From NCBI GenBank assembly GCA_039191215.1, contig JBCCXT010000001.1, forward strand, positions 71,437 to 135,436: a stretch of DNA of 64,000 bases, given 5' to 3'. The DNA comes from HKCCE3408 sp039191215 (GTDB lineage Bacteria; Pseudomonadota; Alphaproteobacteria; Rhodobacterales; Rhodobacteraceae). Both the position numbers and the translations under genes were made by a program. The notes under the pieces were generated by a model. That model was not told where the DNA came from. It searched no databases and worked only from the letters and a program-made list of their open reading frames with translations. Each line of letters begins with the position of its first letter. Within the stretch, counting starts at the first letter, position 1. Below are positions 8,521-16,982 of the stretch, in pieces.

Positions 8521-8642
8521 ATGGCATCTATACCAACGCGCGAAATCCTCGGCGGGTGCGCATGCCGCGATTTGGCCGTCTGGACAATTTTTCCAAGCCG
8601 TCTACCCTGCAGGCAAGTGTCACGCCGAAAATAGGGGATCCC

Positions 8643-9467
8643 ATGAAGCTTTTGAGCTCGACCGCGCTTGTTTTATGTGCAACCGCAACCGCCGCCCTTG
8701 CCGACGCCCATGCCGGATGTGCGGCGGGAAACACGCTTGAAGACGGCGTGCTGACCATCGCAACCGGCAACCCGGCCTACTACCCTTGGGTGCTCAACGA
8801 TGCGCCTGAAAGCGGCGAGGGCTTTGAGGCCGCTATCGCCTACGCAATCGCCGCGGAACTGGGGTTTGAGGCGGATGCGGTGCAATGGGTTCGGACCTCA
8901 TTCGACGAGGCGATCCAACCGGGAGCAAAAAACTTCGACTTCAACCTGCAGCAATATTCCATCACGCCCGAGCGCGAGGAGATGGTTGATTTCTCAATGC
9001 CCTATTACACCTCGGCCATGGCGGTGCTGACGACACAATCAGTGATCGATGCAGGTGCCGTGCCAACAGTCGAAAGCTTGCGCGCCCTGGTCTGGGGTGC
9101 CGATGCAAACACCACCGCCGTGCCGATGCTTAGCGAGATCGTGGCACCAGAGCGTGACCCGCTGCTTTACGGGGATAATGCCGATGTGACAGCCGCGATG
9201 CAGGCGGGCCAAATCGATGCCGCCCTGTTTGATCTGCCAACAGCACTTTACCTCTCGGCCGTCGTGGTCGAAGGCGGCGCGATTTTGGGTCAATTCCCGG
9301 CAGATCGCGGCGAAAATCCAGACCAGTTTGGCCTTTTGATGGAAGACGGCAATCCGTTGCGCGCCTGCGTCGATGGCGCGATTGCGGCGCTGATGGAAAG
9401 CGGCCGCCTGGCCGAAATCGAAGCGGAGTGGCTGCAAGAAGCTACCGGCGTGCCCGTGATCGAGTGA
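8643..9467 (+). CDS. Amino acid ABC transporter, substrate-binding protein (family 3)
   Basis: A 274-residue secreted solute-binding protein. Residues 1-24 form a Sec signal peptide (MKLLSSTALVLCATATAALA). The mature part is a type 2 binding fold of family 3 with the typical FEAAIAYAIAAELGF, VRTSFDEAIQPG and ITPEREEMVDFSMPYY segments. It delivers an amino acid or related amine to the adjoining permease. Start is the ATG at 8643, with an AGGGGA site just before it. One base separates its stop from the permease start. The ligand (basic, acidic or opine-like) cannot be set from the sequence. Confidence 0.9.
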   Translation: MKLLSSTALVLCATATAALADAHAGCAAGNTLEDGVLTIATGNPAYYPWVLNDAPESGEGFEAAIAYAIAAELGFEADAVQWVRTSFDEAIQPGAKNFDFNLQQYSITPEREEMVDFSMPYYTSAMAVLTTQSVIDAGAVPTVESLRALVWGADANTTAVPMLSEIVAPERDPLLYGDNADVTAAMQAGQIDAALFDLPTALYLSAVVVEGGAILGQFPADRGENPDQFGLLMEDGNPLRACVDGAIAALMESGRLAEIEAEWLQEATGVPVIE

Positions 9468-9468
9468 G

Positions 9469-10323
9469 ATGGCCAACGCGCCGCTAAGCGAGGACGCGGG
9501 TTCGGTTCGCACGCCGACCCGCCGCCAAATCTACGAAGACCGACTGAAACGCCGCGCGACAGTCATTGCGGCCGCGTCCAGCGCGGCTGTGATCTTGGGT
9601 CTTGTCCTATTGGTGCCGCGCGCGCCGGGATGGGCGGCCGTCCAGCGCAGCTTTTTCAACCGAGAGATTTTTTTGGAGACCTTCCCCGGTCTTCTCGAGG
9701 CGTTCTTGGTTGATGTGGCGATCTTTCTATGGTGCGCGCCTGCCATCGCCATATTGGGGCTGTTGATCGCGCTTTGCCGCGATGCACGCGCGCCCGCGCT
9801 TTTCCCGCTGCGGGCATTTGGCGCGCTTTATACGGATGTCTTTCGCGGCTTGCCGGTCATCTTGGTCGTCTACCTGATCGGATTTGGCATTCCGGGTCTG
9901 GGCCTGCCACGGCCGTGGAATTCTCCCTATATCTGGGGCTCGCTGGCGCTGATCCTGGTCTATGCCGCTTACGTCGCTGAGGTTATCCGATCAGGCATCG
10001 ACTCGATCCATCAAAGCCAAAGATCAGCGGCCGCCTCGCTTGGCCTGTCTGAAGCCGACGTGATGCGCTACGTGATCCTGCCGCAAGCCATCCGCAATGT
10101 CGCCCCGGCGAACATGAACCTCTTTATCGCACTGCAAAAGGATGTGGCCCTCTTAAGCTTCATCGGCCCGGTCGAGATCTTTCGCCAGGCGGGCGTCTAC
10201 AAATCGCTTCTGGCCAATTTCACGCCTTATGTCGGTGCGGCACTGATCTTTTTGGCCATCACCATACCCGCCACACGCTACGCCGATTACCTGCTCAATA
10301 ATGAACGGCGTCGGCAGCGTTGA
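9469..10323 (+). CDS. Amino acid ABC transporter, permease (HisMQ type)
   Basis: A 284-residue inner-membrane permease. After a charged N-terminal tail there is a lone helix (about residues 27-45) and then the HisM/GltK-like core of about five helices. The conserved coupling loop EVIRSGIDSIHQSQRSAAASLGLSEADVMRYVILPQAIRN is visible around residues 170-209. Only one permease gene is present, so it probably works as a homodimer. Its TGA overlaps the ATPase start by one base. Confidence 0.92.
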   Translation: MANAPLSEDAGSVRTPTRRQIYEDRLKRRATVIAAASSAAVILGLVLLVPRAPGWAAVQRSFFNREIFLETFPGLLEAFLVDVAIFLWCAPAIAILGLLIALCRDARAPALFPLRAFGALYTDVFRGLPVILVVYLIGFGIPGLGLPRPWNSPYIWGSLALILVYAAYVAEVIRSGIDSIHQSQRSAAASLGLSEADVMRYVILPQAIRNVAPANMNLFIALQKDVALLSFIGPVEIFRQAGVYKSLLANFTPYVGAALIFLAITIPATRYADYLLNNERRRQR

Positions 10324-11051
10324 TGGCCAAGCTGGAATTGCGCAATGTGACCAAGTCTTTCGGCGACCATCAGGTCTGCCGCGGCATCGATCTGAGCATT
10401 GCCGAAGGGCAAATGGTCTGCCTGATCGGTGCATCGGGGTCCGGCAAGTCAACGCTTCTGCGCTGTATGAACCTGTTGGAGCCCATCGATGATGGGATAA
10501 TCCTGCTGGACGGCGAAGATATCAGTGAGCCTGGCATTGATGCACAACCGATCCGGGCGCGCATCGGGATCGTCTTTCAGTCCTTCAACCTCTTTCCGCA
10601 TATGACGGCCGAACAAAACGTCCTGCTGGCGCCAAGCCGGGTTCTGAAGAAAAGCAAGGCTGATCTCGCAGGCCCGGTGCGCACGCTGTTCGAACGCTTT
10701 GGGCTGGGTGACCGGATGCAGCATTACCCCGACCAGTTGTCCGGGGGGCAGCAGCAGCGCGTCGCCATCATCCGCGCGCTAGCAATGGCGCCGGAGATCA
10801 TGCTTTTTGATGAGATCACCTCCGCGCTCGACCCCGAACTTGTCGGCGAGGTGCTGGATGTCCTGCGCCAGTTGCGCGCTGAGGGCATGACCATGGTGCT
10901 GGCGACCCATGAGATGGCTTTTGCGCGCGAATTATCCGACACGGTCTGCTTTCTCGATGGCGGGCGCATTCTTGAGGCGGGCCCGCCGGAAAAGATCTTT
11001 ACCGCACCGAAAGAGGCCCGCACGGCGGCTTTTCTCAATCGCGTTTTGTAG
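10323..11051 (+). CDS. Amino acid ABC transporter, ATP-binding protein (HisP/GlnQ type)
   Basis: A 242-residue ATPase: Walker A GASGSGKST, Q-loop FQSFNLFPHMT, signature LSGGQQQRVAIIRALAM, Walker B IMLFDEITSALDPE and the His switch ATHEMAF. FNLFPHMT and the DEITSALDPE variant are typical of polar amino acid importers. The ATG at 10323 gives MAKLELRNVTKSF and overlaps the permease stop. Last gene of the three-gene transporter operon. Confidence 0.94.
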   Translation: MAKLELRNVTKSFGDHQVCRGIDLSIAEGQMVCLIGASGSGKSTLLRCMNLLEPIDDGIILLDGEDISEPGIDAQPIRARIGIVFQSFNLFPHMTAEQNVLLAPSRVLKKSKADLAGPVRTLFERFGLGDRMQHYPDQLSGGQQQRVAIIRALAMAPEIMLFDEITSALDPELVGEVLDVLRQLRAEGMTMVLATHEMAFARELSDTVCFLDGGRILEAGPPEKIFTAPKEARTAAFLNRVL

Positions 11052-11059
11052 CCCGCCGC

Positions 11060-11094
11060 ACCCTTTTCGGACCTATGTCGAGCGCTAAAAGGGT
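11060..11094. terminator. Bidirectional terminator candidate
   Basis: ACCCTTTT (11060-11067) and AAAAGGGT (11087-11094) form an eight-pair stem around a 19-base loop, between the convergent ends of the ABC ATPase gene and the LacI gene. Its AT base pairs supply T-runs on both strands, so it may end transcription from both sides. Confidence 0.5.
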
Positions 11095-12144
11095 CTAAGT
11101 TGCGCCGGTCGGGCGCCGCGCCAGCGATTGGCGCAGGCTCAGGCTTGTCTGCAATTCATGGGTGCGCGCCTTGGCCTCTCCGTTGAGGATTGCTACCAGC
11201 ATCTGGGCCGCGCGCCTGCCCATCTCTCGGTGCGGGACGTGAACGGTTGTCAGGCTGGGCTCGGCAATGGTTGCCAGATCGATATCGTCAAACCCGGTGA
11301 CAGAAAGCTGGCCCGGTACGTCCAGGCCCATTTCACGCGCACCCTGCAGCGCGCCCACAGCCAAGACATCATTTCCGCACAGAACGGCCGTGGTGTCCGG
11401 CGCTTTGGCCATGATCTCACGCAGCGCCGCCGCCCCGCTATCGAACCCGTAATGGGTCTCGATAAGGGTCAGTTCCGCCGTGGGCAAACCGGCCTCTTGC
11501 ATGGCGGCCCGTACACCGGCAACGCGATCCCGCGCCCGGTCATTGTCGCGCATATGGGCAGAGATCATCGCCAACCGCCGATGCCCATGGCCTATGACTG
11601 CACGTGCCAAGGCCGTCATTGCTTGTACGTTGTCAAAACCAATGGCGGGATGTGTTTGCTGGCGGTCAAAGGCCCAGGCAACCAGCGTCGGCACGCCCCT
11701 TTGGTTTAGAAATTCGTAGACCTCTGGCGCGCGTTGATAGCCGATCAACAGCAACGCATCCGCGCCGCGGGCGACCAGCGTGTGGATTTGGCGCGACTCC
11801 AAGTCCTGGCGATAGGACGAGGACGCGATAAGCAACGTCAAACCATGCAGCCCAAGCTCTTCCTGAAATGCCTGGATGCCGCGGGCAAAGATCGCGTTTT
11901 CCATGGTTGGGATTACGACCCCGACCGTGTTCGACCGCTTTGCCGCCAAGGCACGCGCATTGAAGTTCGGCGCGTAGCCGAGATCCTGGACCGCTGACAG
12001 CACCCGTGCGCGGGTTTCACGGCCGACCTGTTCGGGCGTATTCAAACTGCGCGAGACGGTCGCGGTTGACACCCCGGCATGGCGCGCAACATCGGCAAGG
12101 GTCGGAATTCGGGCGGGCGGCACGCTATTTTGGTCACGTATCAC
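11095..12144 (-). CDS. LacI family transcriptional regulator (GntR-like subgroup)
   Basis: A 349-residue repressor. An N-terminal helix-turn-helix (TLADVARHAGVSTATVSRSLN, about residues 15-35) is followed by the hinge-helix region (NFNARALAAKRSNTVGVVIPTMENA) and a periplasmic-binding-like sensor domain ending around residue 340. Translation probably starts at GTG 12144. It is divergent from the TRAP/sulfonate operon, and two AAGCGCTT-centred operators of the LacI type lie between them, so it very likely represses that operon until a sulfonate or a breakdown product binds. The inducer is inferred from context only. Confidence 0.9.
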   Translation of the reverse strand: MIRDQNSVPPARIPTLADVARHAGVSTATVSRSLNTPEQVGRETRARVLSAVQDLGYAPNFNARALAAKRSNTVGVVIPTMENAIFARGIQAFQEELGLHGLTLLIASSSYRQDLESRQIHTLVARGADALLLIGYQRAPEVYEFLNQRGVPTLVAWAFDRQQTHPAIGFDNVQAMTALARAVIGHGHRRLAMISAHMRDNDRARDRVAGVRAAMQEAGLPTAELTLIETHYGFDSGAAALREIMAKAPDTTAVLCGNDVLAVGALQGAREMGLDVPGQLSVTGFDDIDLATIAEPSLTTVHVPHREMGRRAAQMLVAILNGEAKARTHELQTSLSLRQSLARRPTGAT

Positions 12145-12230
12145 GATAGCGATTGGCCACCCGGTTCATGTCGTAGCGGCGATACTAGCTGTCTCGACCG
12201 ACCGTCTCAAGGTTAAACGGATTTTACGCG

Positions 12231-12265
12231 TGTAAGCGCTTGCATTGGCATATGTAAGCGCTTAC
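12231..12265. promoter_or_regulatory. Paired LacI-family operators upstream of sulfonate operon
   Basis: Two copies of a palindrome centred on AAGCGCTT: TGTAAGCGCTTGCA (12231-12244, near-perfect) and GTAAGCGCTTAC (12254-12265, perfect). Their centres are 22 bases apart, about two helical turns, which suits two dimers on one face of DNA. AAGCGCTT cores are typical for GntR/LacI-type repressors, and the LacI gene is divergent at 12144. A TTGCAT at 12240-12245 with TACGGT 17 bases on could be the -35/-10 pair, in which case the operators cover the promoter. Confidence 0.8.
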
Positions 12266-12311
12266 GGTTGCTGCATCCGGGCGGAGACCCGATGGGACGG
12301 GAGGAAAAACA

Positions 12312-12497
12312 TTGGCCTTTTTAGTGTCAGCGATCTTGTTGGTTGTCTTTGTTGCCAATGTCTCATTCGGCGCCGTGAACGGCGATCCGGTCCTCAACAA
12401 TGTCACCGAGATGTTGATCCTGTTTGGCGCCGCGATTGCCTTTGTCGCTGCCATTCTCAAGCGCGAGGCAGAAGCCAACCGCGCGCAGGATGATTGA
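12312..12497 (+). CDS. Small membrane protein of the TRAP operon
   Basis: A 61-residue protein with two hydrophobic segments (about residues 2-20 and 34-50) and a charged C-terminal tail KREAEANRAQDD. It starts at TTG 12312 behind a strong GGGAGGA site, with third-position GC like its neighbours. It is the first gene after the operators and ends 53 bases before the TRAP binding-protein gene. I do not recognise it from a named family. Its position suggests an accessory subunit or assembly factor of the TRAP importer. Confidence 0.7.
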   Translation: MAFLVSAILLVVFVANVSFGAVNGDPVLNNVTEMLILFGAAIAFVAAILKREAEANRAQDD

Positions 12498-12550
12498 GAG
12501 ACACCCCCCAACCGACACGCAGTCCGTTTAAAATTCAGGGAGGAACGAAG

Positions 12551-13696
12551 ATGGACAAAACGAAGCAGGAGCTGGCATCCGCCGAGCGCCGTAATTTTCT
12601 GAAGCTCGCCTCAACCGGCAGCTTCACCGCCGCCCTGGTTGCGGGCGCAGGCGGCATGCTCTGGTCGAGCGAGGCGGCAGCCCAGACCGCTGCGGAGGAG
12701 CGCGAGCGAGAAGGCGCGGCCGATCACATCATGACGCTGGCAACCGCTTATGTCCTTGGTGCCTCGCGCAGCTACCCGATCATGCAGCTCGATCTGAAGG
12801 AAAACATCCAGAACATGACCAACGGCAAGGTCTATGTTCGCTTGGCCCCTGGCGGGCAATTGGGTGCAGGCGGCGCGCTTGCGCAGGCCGTCCAGTCGGG
12901 TACGATCCAATGCGCGCAGCATTCGCTTTCGAATTTCGCACCCTTTGCATCGGTCGTCGATCTGATCAACTTGCCCTATTTTTGCGGCTCCAACCAGCGT
13001 TTCACCAACCTGACATCGTCTGAGGCCTGGAAGACCGAGGTTGACCCGCGCATCGGAGACTCGGGCTTTAAGGCGCTGTTTTATATTGTGATCGACCCGC
13101 GCGTTGTGGCCGTACGTCAGGGCGGCAATGCCATCATCACACCGGGTGACATGTCGGGTGTGAAGTTCCGCGTACCGGGCTCTGCGATGTTGCAGCAATA
13201 TTACCGCATGGTCGGCGCAAACCCGACGCCGGTGGCCTGGGGTGAAACCCCCTCGGCGATCCGTCAGGGCGTGGCAGATGCGCTCGACCCATCGGTCGGC
13301 GCGCTGCATGTCTTTGGCTTTGGCGAGATCCTGAGCCATGTGACTTTCACCCAAGCCGTCCCCGACAGCCAGGTCTATTCGGTCAACCTGGAATGGTTCA
13401 ACGGCCTGCCCGGCGACGTGCAGGAAGGCATCGAGTTTGCAGGCGAGATCACCCAAGCGCAAAACCTCGCAAAAGTGCCCGCCGCGCGCGGCTACGCAAT
13501 GTCTCAGCTTGTCGCCAATGGCGTCGAGTTTCATTCGCTCAGCGCCGACCAACTGGCGGAATGGGAATCGGTCGGTGGCTACCAGCTGCCCGATTGGGAC
13601 GAGTTCAAAGTCGATCTTGCCGGATCGATGGACACGTTTGCCCGGCTGGAAGAGGCCGCGGGCACGCCGGGCCGCTATTACGTGCACGACGCCTAA
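12551..13696 (+). CDS. TRAP transporter substrate-binding protein (DctP family), Tat signal
   Basis: A 381-residue solute receptor. The N-terminus has a twin-arginine signal (ERRNFLKLASTGS, then a hydrophobic stretch and AAAQ), so it is probably exported folded through Tat. The rest fits DctP: ATAYVLGASRSYPIMQLDL, APGGQLGAGGALAQAVQSG, and GVKFRVPGSAMLQQYYRMVGANPTPVAWGE with the carboxylate-binding Arg. The start is ATG 12551 behind AGGGAGGA; an upstream TTG would add an unlike extension. With the two permease genes it forms a tripartite importer; the linked catabolic genes point to DHPS or sulfolactate as ligand (HpsK in the roseobacter naming, by context). Confidence 0.88.
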   Translation: MDKTKQELASAERRNFLKLASTGSFTAALVAGAGGMLWSSEAAAQTAAEEREREGAADHIMTLATAYVLGASRSYPIMQLDLKENIQNMTNGKVYVRLAPGGQLGAGGALAQAVQSGTIQCAQHSLSNFAPFASVVDLINLPYFCGSNQRFTNLTSSEAWKTEVDPRIGDSGFKALFYIVIDPRVVAVRQGGNAIITPGDMSGVKFRVPGSAMLQQYYRMVGANPTPVAWGETPSAIRQGVADALDPSVGALHVFGFGEILSHVTFTQAVPDSQVYSVNLEWFNGLPGDVQEGIEFAGEITQAQNLAKVPAARGYAMSQLVANGVEFHSLSADQLAEWESVGGYQLPDWDEFKVDLAGSMDTFARLEEAAGTPGRYYVHDA

Positions 13697-13702
13697 AAAT
13701 GG

Positions 13703-13736
13703 TCGCCCGGCCCATCCAGTGGGATGCGCCGGGCGA
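13703..13736 (+). terminator. Intergenic stem-loop between TRAP receptor and permease genes
   Basis: TCGCCCGGC (13703-13711) pairs with GCCGGGCGA (13728-13736) in a perfect nine-base GC-rich stem with a 16-base loop, six bases after the receptor stop. There is no T-run. Such hairpins after binding-protein genes usually protect the upstream mRNA or partly stop transcription, so that receptor is made in excess over permease. Confidence 0.65.
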
Positions 13737-13800
13737 TGATTTGAACCGATCACGCGACACGAACGGCGGGCACTGATCAGGTGTTCGGGCGGGAGGGCTA

Positions 13801-14316
13801 ATGTCTGATCTATACAAGGCCATCGACAAAAACGGGGAGCGCTGGCTGCTGCTGGTCTTCTACGTGATGCTCGTGGGCACGATGTTCATTGAGGTCGTGC
13901 GGCGCGAAGTGTTCGCCTATTCCTCAATCTGGGGCGAAGAGATCGTCCGATACTCCTTCATCTATCTGGCGTGGATCGGTGCCGCCGCCGCGGTCAAAGA
14001 GCGCGGCCATATCCGCATCGACGTGATCCTCAACTACGTGCCGCGCACGATCAAAGCACTGCTGTATATCTTTGGCGATCTGGTGATGTTTGTTGTCGCT
14101 CTGGTCGCGCTTTATTGGTCATGGGAGGCGGTCCATGTGTCATGGAAGTTTGGCTCCGTCACCCATGGGCTGCGCATAAGCCAGGTGTTTTTCCTCTTCG
14201 CCGTTCCGTTCGGCTTTGCACTGGTGATCCTTCGGCTGGTGCAATCCTTCCTTCGCGACCTCTCTGACCTTCGAAACGGACGCCCCGTTTACGAAGGCGA
14301 CAAACTGTTCGATTGA
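13801..14316 (+). CDS. TRAP transporter small permease subunit (DctQ)
   Basis: A 171-residue four-helix membrane protein with the DctQ hallmarks: LLVFYVMLVGTMFIEVVRREVF in the first helix, SIWGEEIVRYSFIYLAWIGAAAAVKERGHIRID, and a last helix near residues 125-150. GGGAGGG lies just before the ATG. It pairs with DctM, 13 bases downstream. In context it is the HpsL-type subunit of a sulfonate TRAP importer. Confidence 0.9.
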   Translation: MSDLYKAIDKNGERWLLLVFYVMLVGTMFIEVVRREVFAYSSIWGEEIVRYSFIYLAWIGAAAAVKERGHIRIDVILNYVPRTIKALLYIFGDLVMFVVALVALYWSWEAVHVSWKFGSVTHGLRISQVFFLFAVPFGFALVILRLVQSFLRDLSDLRNGRPVYEGDKLFD

Positions 14317-14329
14317 GGGGGGCTGAGCT

Positions 14330-15661
14330 ATGATGTGGCAGCAGCTTGGAGACCAGACCATCGTATTGGGCTGGGACTTCTACATCCCCGTTTTCGTCTT
14401 TATCGCGTTGGTGGCGCTGGCCGTGCCGGTTTGGGCGGCAATCGGATCGGCCTCGATCCTGATGCTGCTTTTGTCGGGCGCCCTGCCCTTGAGCCTGGTC
14501 GGCGAAAGCCTGTTTCACGGCATCGACCATTTCGCGCTGACGGCTGTGCCGCTCTTCATCCTGACGGGTGACGTGCTGGTGCGCACGGGCCTGTCGAAAA
14601 AGTTCCTCGATGTGGCCGAGGCGATCACCTGTTGGGCCAAGGGCGGCTTTGGATCGGCCACGGTGCTGGTCTGCGGCATGTTCGCGGCCATTTCGGGCTC
14701 TGACGCGGCCGGCGCCGCAGCGGTCGGCCGGATGACAATCGATCGGCTGGTCGAGTCGGGCTATCCGCGCCCTTACGCTTGCGCGCTGGTTGCCGCTGGC
14801 GCCTGTACCGGTATCCTAATCCCTCCGTCAATTGCGTATATTATCATTGGCTTAGTGCTCGGTGTTAATGTGTCGATCCTGTTTCTGGCGGCCGTCATTC
14901 CCGGCCTGTTCATCCTCTTTTCGATCCTGCTGACCAACACGCTGGTCAATCGCCGCCATGCCTATGAAGGCGGTGGGCTGATGACCGTCGGGGAGTGGAG
15001 CAGCAATCTGTGGGCCACGCTGAAATCGGGCTGGTACGCCTTTTTGGTCCCTGGCATCATCTTTTACGGCATCTTTTCGGGCAGGCTCACACCGACTGAG
15101 GCGGGTGCGGTCGCCGTGGTCGTGACCATCGCAATTGGGTTCATCATCCGCACGCTGAAATTTTCCGACTTTCCCGCGATGCTGGTCAGTTCAGCCAAGG
15201 TGAACGGGGTGATCCTGCCGATCATCGCCTTTTCGCTGCCGCTGGCCCAGGCGCTGGCAATTCTCGGCGTGCCGCAGGGCTTCGTTGCCGCCGCAACAGG
15301 CGTCAGCGACGAGCCCTGGGTGTTGATCCTGATGATGATCTTGATCCTGGTCGCCGCGGGCTGCGTGATGGAAACGACGCCCAATATCGTGATCCTGGCG
15401 CCGATCCTCTTCCCGCTGGCGCAAGAGATCGAGATGAACGAGATCCAGTTCTGCGTGATGATGATCACCGCACTTGGCGTGGGCTTCATCACGCCGCCTT
15501 TGGGCCTCAACCTCTTCGTGGTCTCTGGCATAACCGGTGAATCGATCCTAAAGATCGCCGCACGGGCTGTCCCGTTTGTCGGCTTCATGTTGTTGGTGAC
15601 GCTGCTGATCGCCTATTTCCCGGCCATATCCACTTCGCTTCTTCCCGAGGTCTACCGATAG
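14330..15661 (+). CDS. TRAP transporter large permease subunit (DctM)
   Basis: A 443-residue membrane protein of about 12 helices, the Na+-coupled channel part of the importer. Conserved stretches include DHFALTAVPLFILTGDVLVRTGLS, FAAISGSDAAGAAAVG, ACTGILIPPSIAYIIIGLVLGVN and TALGVGFITPPLGLNLFVVSGI. Either ATG of the ATGATG at 14330 may be used. Followed 13 bases on by hpsN. Confidence 0.93.
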   Translation: MMWQQLGDQTIVLGWDFYIPVFVFIALVALAVPVWAAIGSASILMLLLSGALPLSLVGESLFHGIDHFALTAVPLFILTGDVLVRTGLSKKFLDVAEAITCWAKGGFGSATVLVCGMFAAISGSDAAGAAAVGRMTIDRLVESGYPRPYACALVAAGACTGILIPPSIAYIIIGLVLGVNVSILFLAAVIPGLFILFSILLTNTLVNRRHAYEGGGLMTVGEWSSNLWATLKSGWYAFLVPGIIFYGIFSGRLTPTEAGAVAVVVTIAIGFIIRTLKFSDFPAMLVSSAKVNGVILPIIAFSLPLAQALAILGVPQGFVAAATGVSDEPWVLILMMILILVAAGCVMETTPNIVILAPILFPLAQEIEMNEIQFCVMMITALGVGFITPPLGLNLFVVSGITGESILKIAARAVPFVGFMLLVTLLIAYFPAISTSLLPEVYR

Positions 15662-15674
15662 GACATGCTGTAAG

Positions 15675-16982
15675 ATGACGAGAAAGTATCTCAAGAAAGC
15701 TACCCTGACCGCGCGCAGCGGCGCATCGGATGTGCAGGAAACCGTGCATGCCATCCTAGCCGACATCGAAGCGGGCGGTGACGCCAAGGCCTTGGAATAC
15801 GCCGCCAAATTCGACAAGTATGATGGCCCTGTCCTGCTTGATGAGGCCGATATCGCAGCCGCCGCCGCCCTTGTGCCCGACAAAATCAAGGCCGACATCC
15901 AGTTCAGCCACGACAATGTGCGCCGCTTCGCCGAGGCGCAAAAGGCCTCGATGCAGGACATCGAGGTTGAAGTCGTACCCGGTCTGATCGCGGGCCAAAA
16001 GATGATCCCGGTTGATGCGGCGGGCTGTTATGTGCCTGGCGGGCGCTACAGCCATATTGCCAGCGCGATTATGACCGTTACCACGGCAAAGGTCGCCGGG
16101 TGCAAACATATCGTCGCCTGCTCACCGCCCCGGCCGGGCGTCGGGATCGCGCCGGCGATCATCTATGCCGCCCATATCTGCGGCGCCGACAAGGTGATGG
16201 CGATGGGCGGCGTGCAGGGCGTGGCGGCCATGACATTTGGGCTGTTTGGCTTACCAAAGGCCAACATCCTGGTTGGTCCGGGCAACCAATTCGTTGCCGA
16301 AGCCAAGCGCATTCTCTTTGGCCGTGTTGGCATCGACATGATTGCGGGGCCGACCGACAGCCTGATCCTGGCCGATGGCACGGCCGATCCGATGGTGGTT
16401 GCCACCGATTTGGTCGGCCAGGCCGAACATGGCTATAATTCGCCCGTATGGCTGGTGACCGACGACCGGCCCCTGGCCGACGAGGTCATGCGACTTGTGC
16501 CCCTTCTGATCGACGATCTGCCAGAGGTGAACCGGGAAAACGCAACCGCCGCTTGGCGCGATTACGCAGAGGTCATTTTATGCGCCGACCGGGAGGGCAT
16601 GGCCGCCACATCCGACGAATACGCGCCCGAGCATCTGACGGTGATGGCCGCGGATCTCGATTGGTGGCTGGGTCGGCTGACCTGCTATGGCTCGCTATTT
16701 TTGGGCGAAGAGACCACGGTCGCCTTTGGCGACAAAGCATCGGGCACCAATCATGTGCTGCCGACCAGCCGGGCGGCCACTTACACGGGCGGGCTTAGCG
16801 TGCACAAATACATGAAAATTGTGACCTGGCAGCGCTCAACCAAAGACGCGATGCGCTCGGTGGCTGAGGCAACGGCGCGGATCTCCCGGCTGGAGGGGAT
16901 GGAGGCGCATGCCAGAACAGCCGACATTCGCCTGGCCAAGTTCTTTCCCGGTGAAAATTTCGATCTGACGGCCGAGGAATAG
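15675..16982 (+). CDS. hpsN: Sulfopropanediol 3-dehydrogenase (histidinol dehydrogenase family)
   Basis: A 435-residue zinc dehydrogenase of the HisD fold. The HisD metal ligands are matched by Gln249 and His252 (GQAEHG), Asp353 (FGDKASGTNH) and His412 (EAHARTA); the catalytic Glu/His pair is E319/H320 in EYAPEHL. The four-electron NAD+ oxidation of (R)-DHPS to (R)-sulfolactate by HpsN is known from Cupriavidus and roseobacters. It is not the histidine gene here, because it sits in a TRAP-dehydrogenase-SuyAB operon and substrate-site segments differ from HisD (VDAAGCYVPGGRYSH). Its stop directly abuts the next start. Confidence 0.87.
   Translation: MTRKYLKKATLTARSGASDVQETVHAILADIEAGGDAKALEYAAKFDKYDGPVLLDEADIAAAAALVPDKIKADIQFSHDNVRRFAEAQKASMQDIEVEVVPGLIAGQKMIPVDAAGCYVPGGRYSHIASAIMTVTTAKVAGCKHIVACSPPRPGVGIAPAIIYAAHICGADKVMAMGGVQGVAAMTFGLFGLPKANILVGPGNQFVAEAKRILFGRVGIDMIAGPTDSLILADGTADPMVVATDLVGQAEHGYNSPVWLVTDDRPLADEVMRLVPLLIDDLPEVNRENATAAWRDYAEVILCADREGMAATSDEYAPEHLTVMAADLDWWLGRLTCYGSLFLGEETTVAFGDKASGTNHVLPTSRAATYTGGLSVHKYMKIVTWQRSTKDAMRSVAEATARISRLEGMEAHARTADIRLAKFFPGENFDLTAEE

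Noticed and set aside
8214..8522. 102-codon minus-strand frame across the iolB start
   Set aside because: Overlaps the iolB N-terminus in another frame and covers the candidate leader; no domain.
12611..13753. Minus-strand open frame of 380 codons opposite the TRAP receptor gene
   Set aside because: Shadow of a clear DctP gene; no ribosome site and unnatural composition.
15675..16982. Histidinol dehydrogenase hisD of histidine biosynthesis
   Set aside because: Fold is the same, but the operon (TRAP, SDR, zinc dehydrogenase, suyAB) and substrate-site segments favour HpsN.
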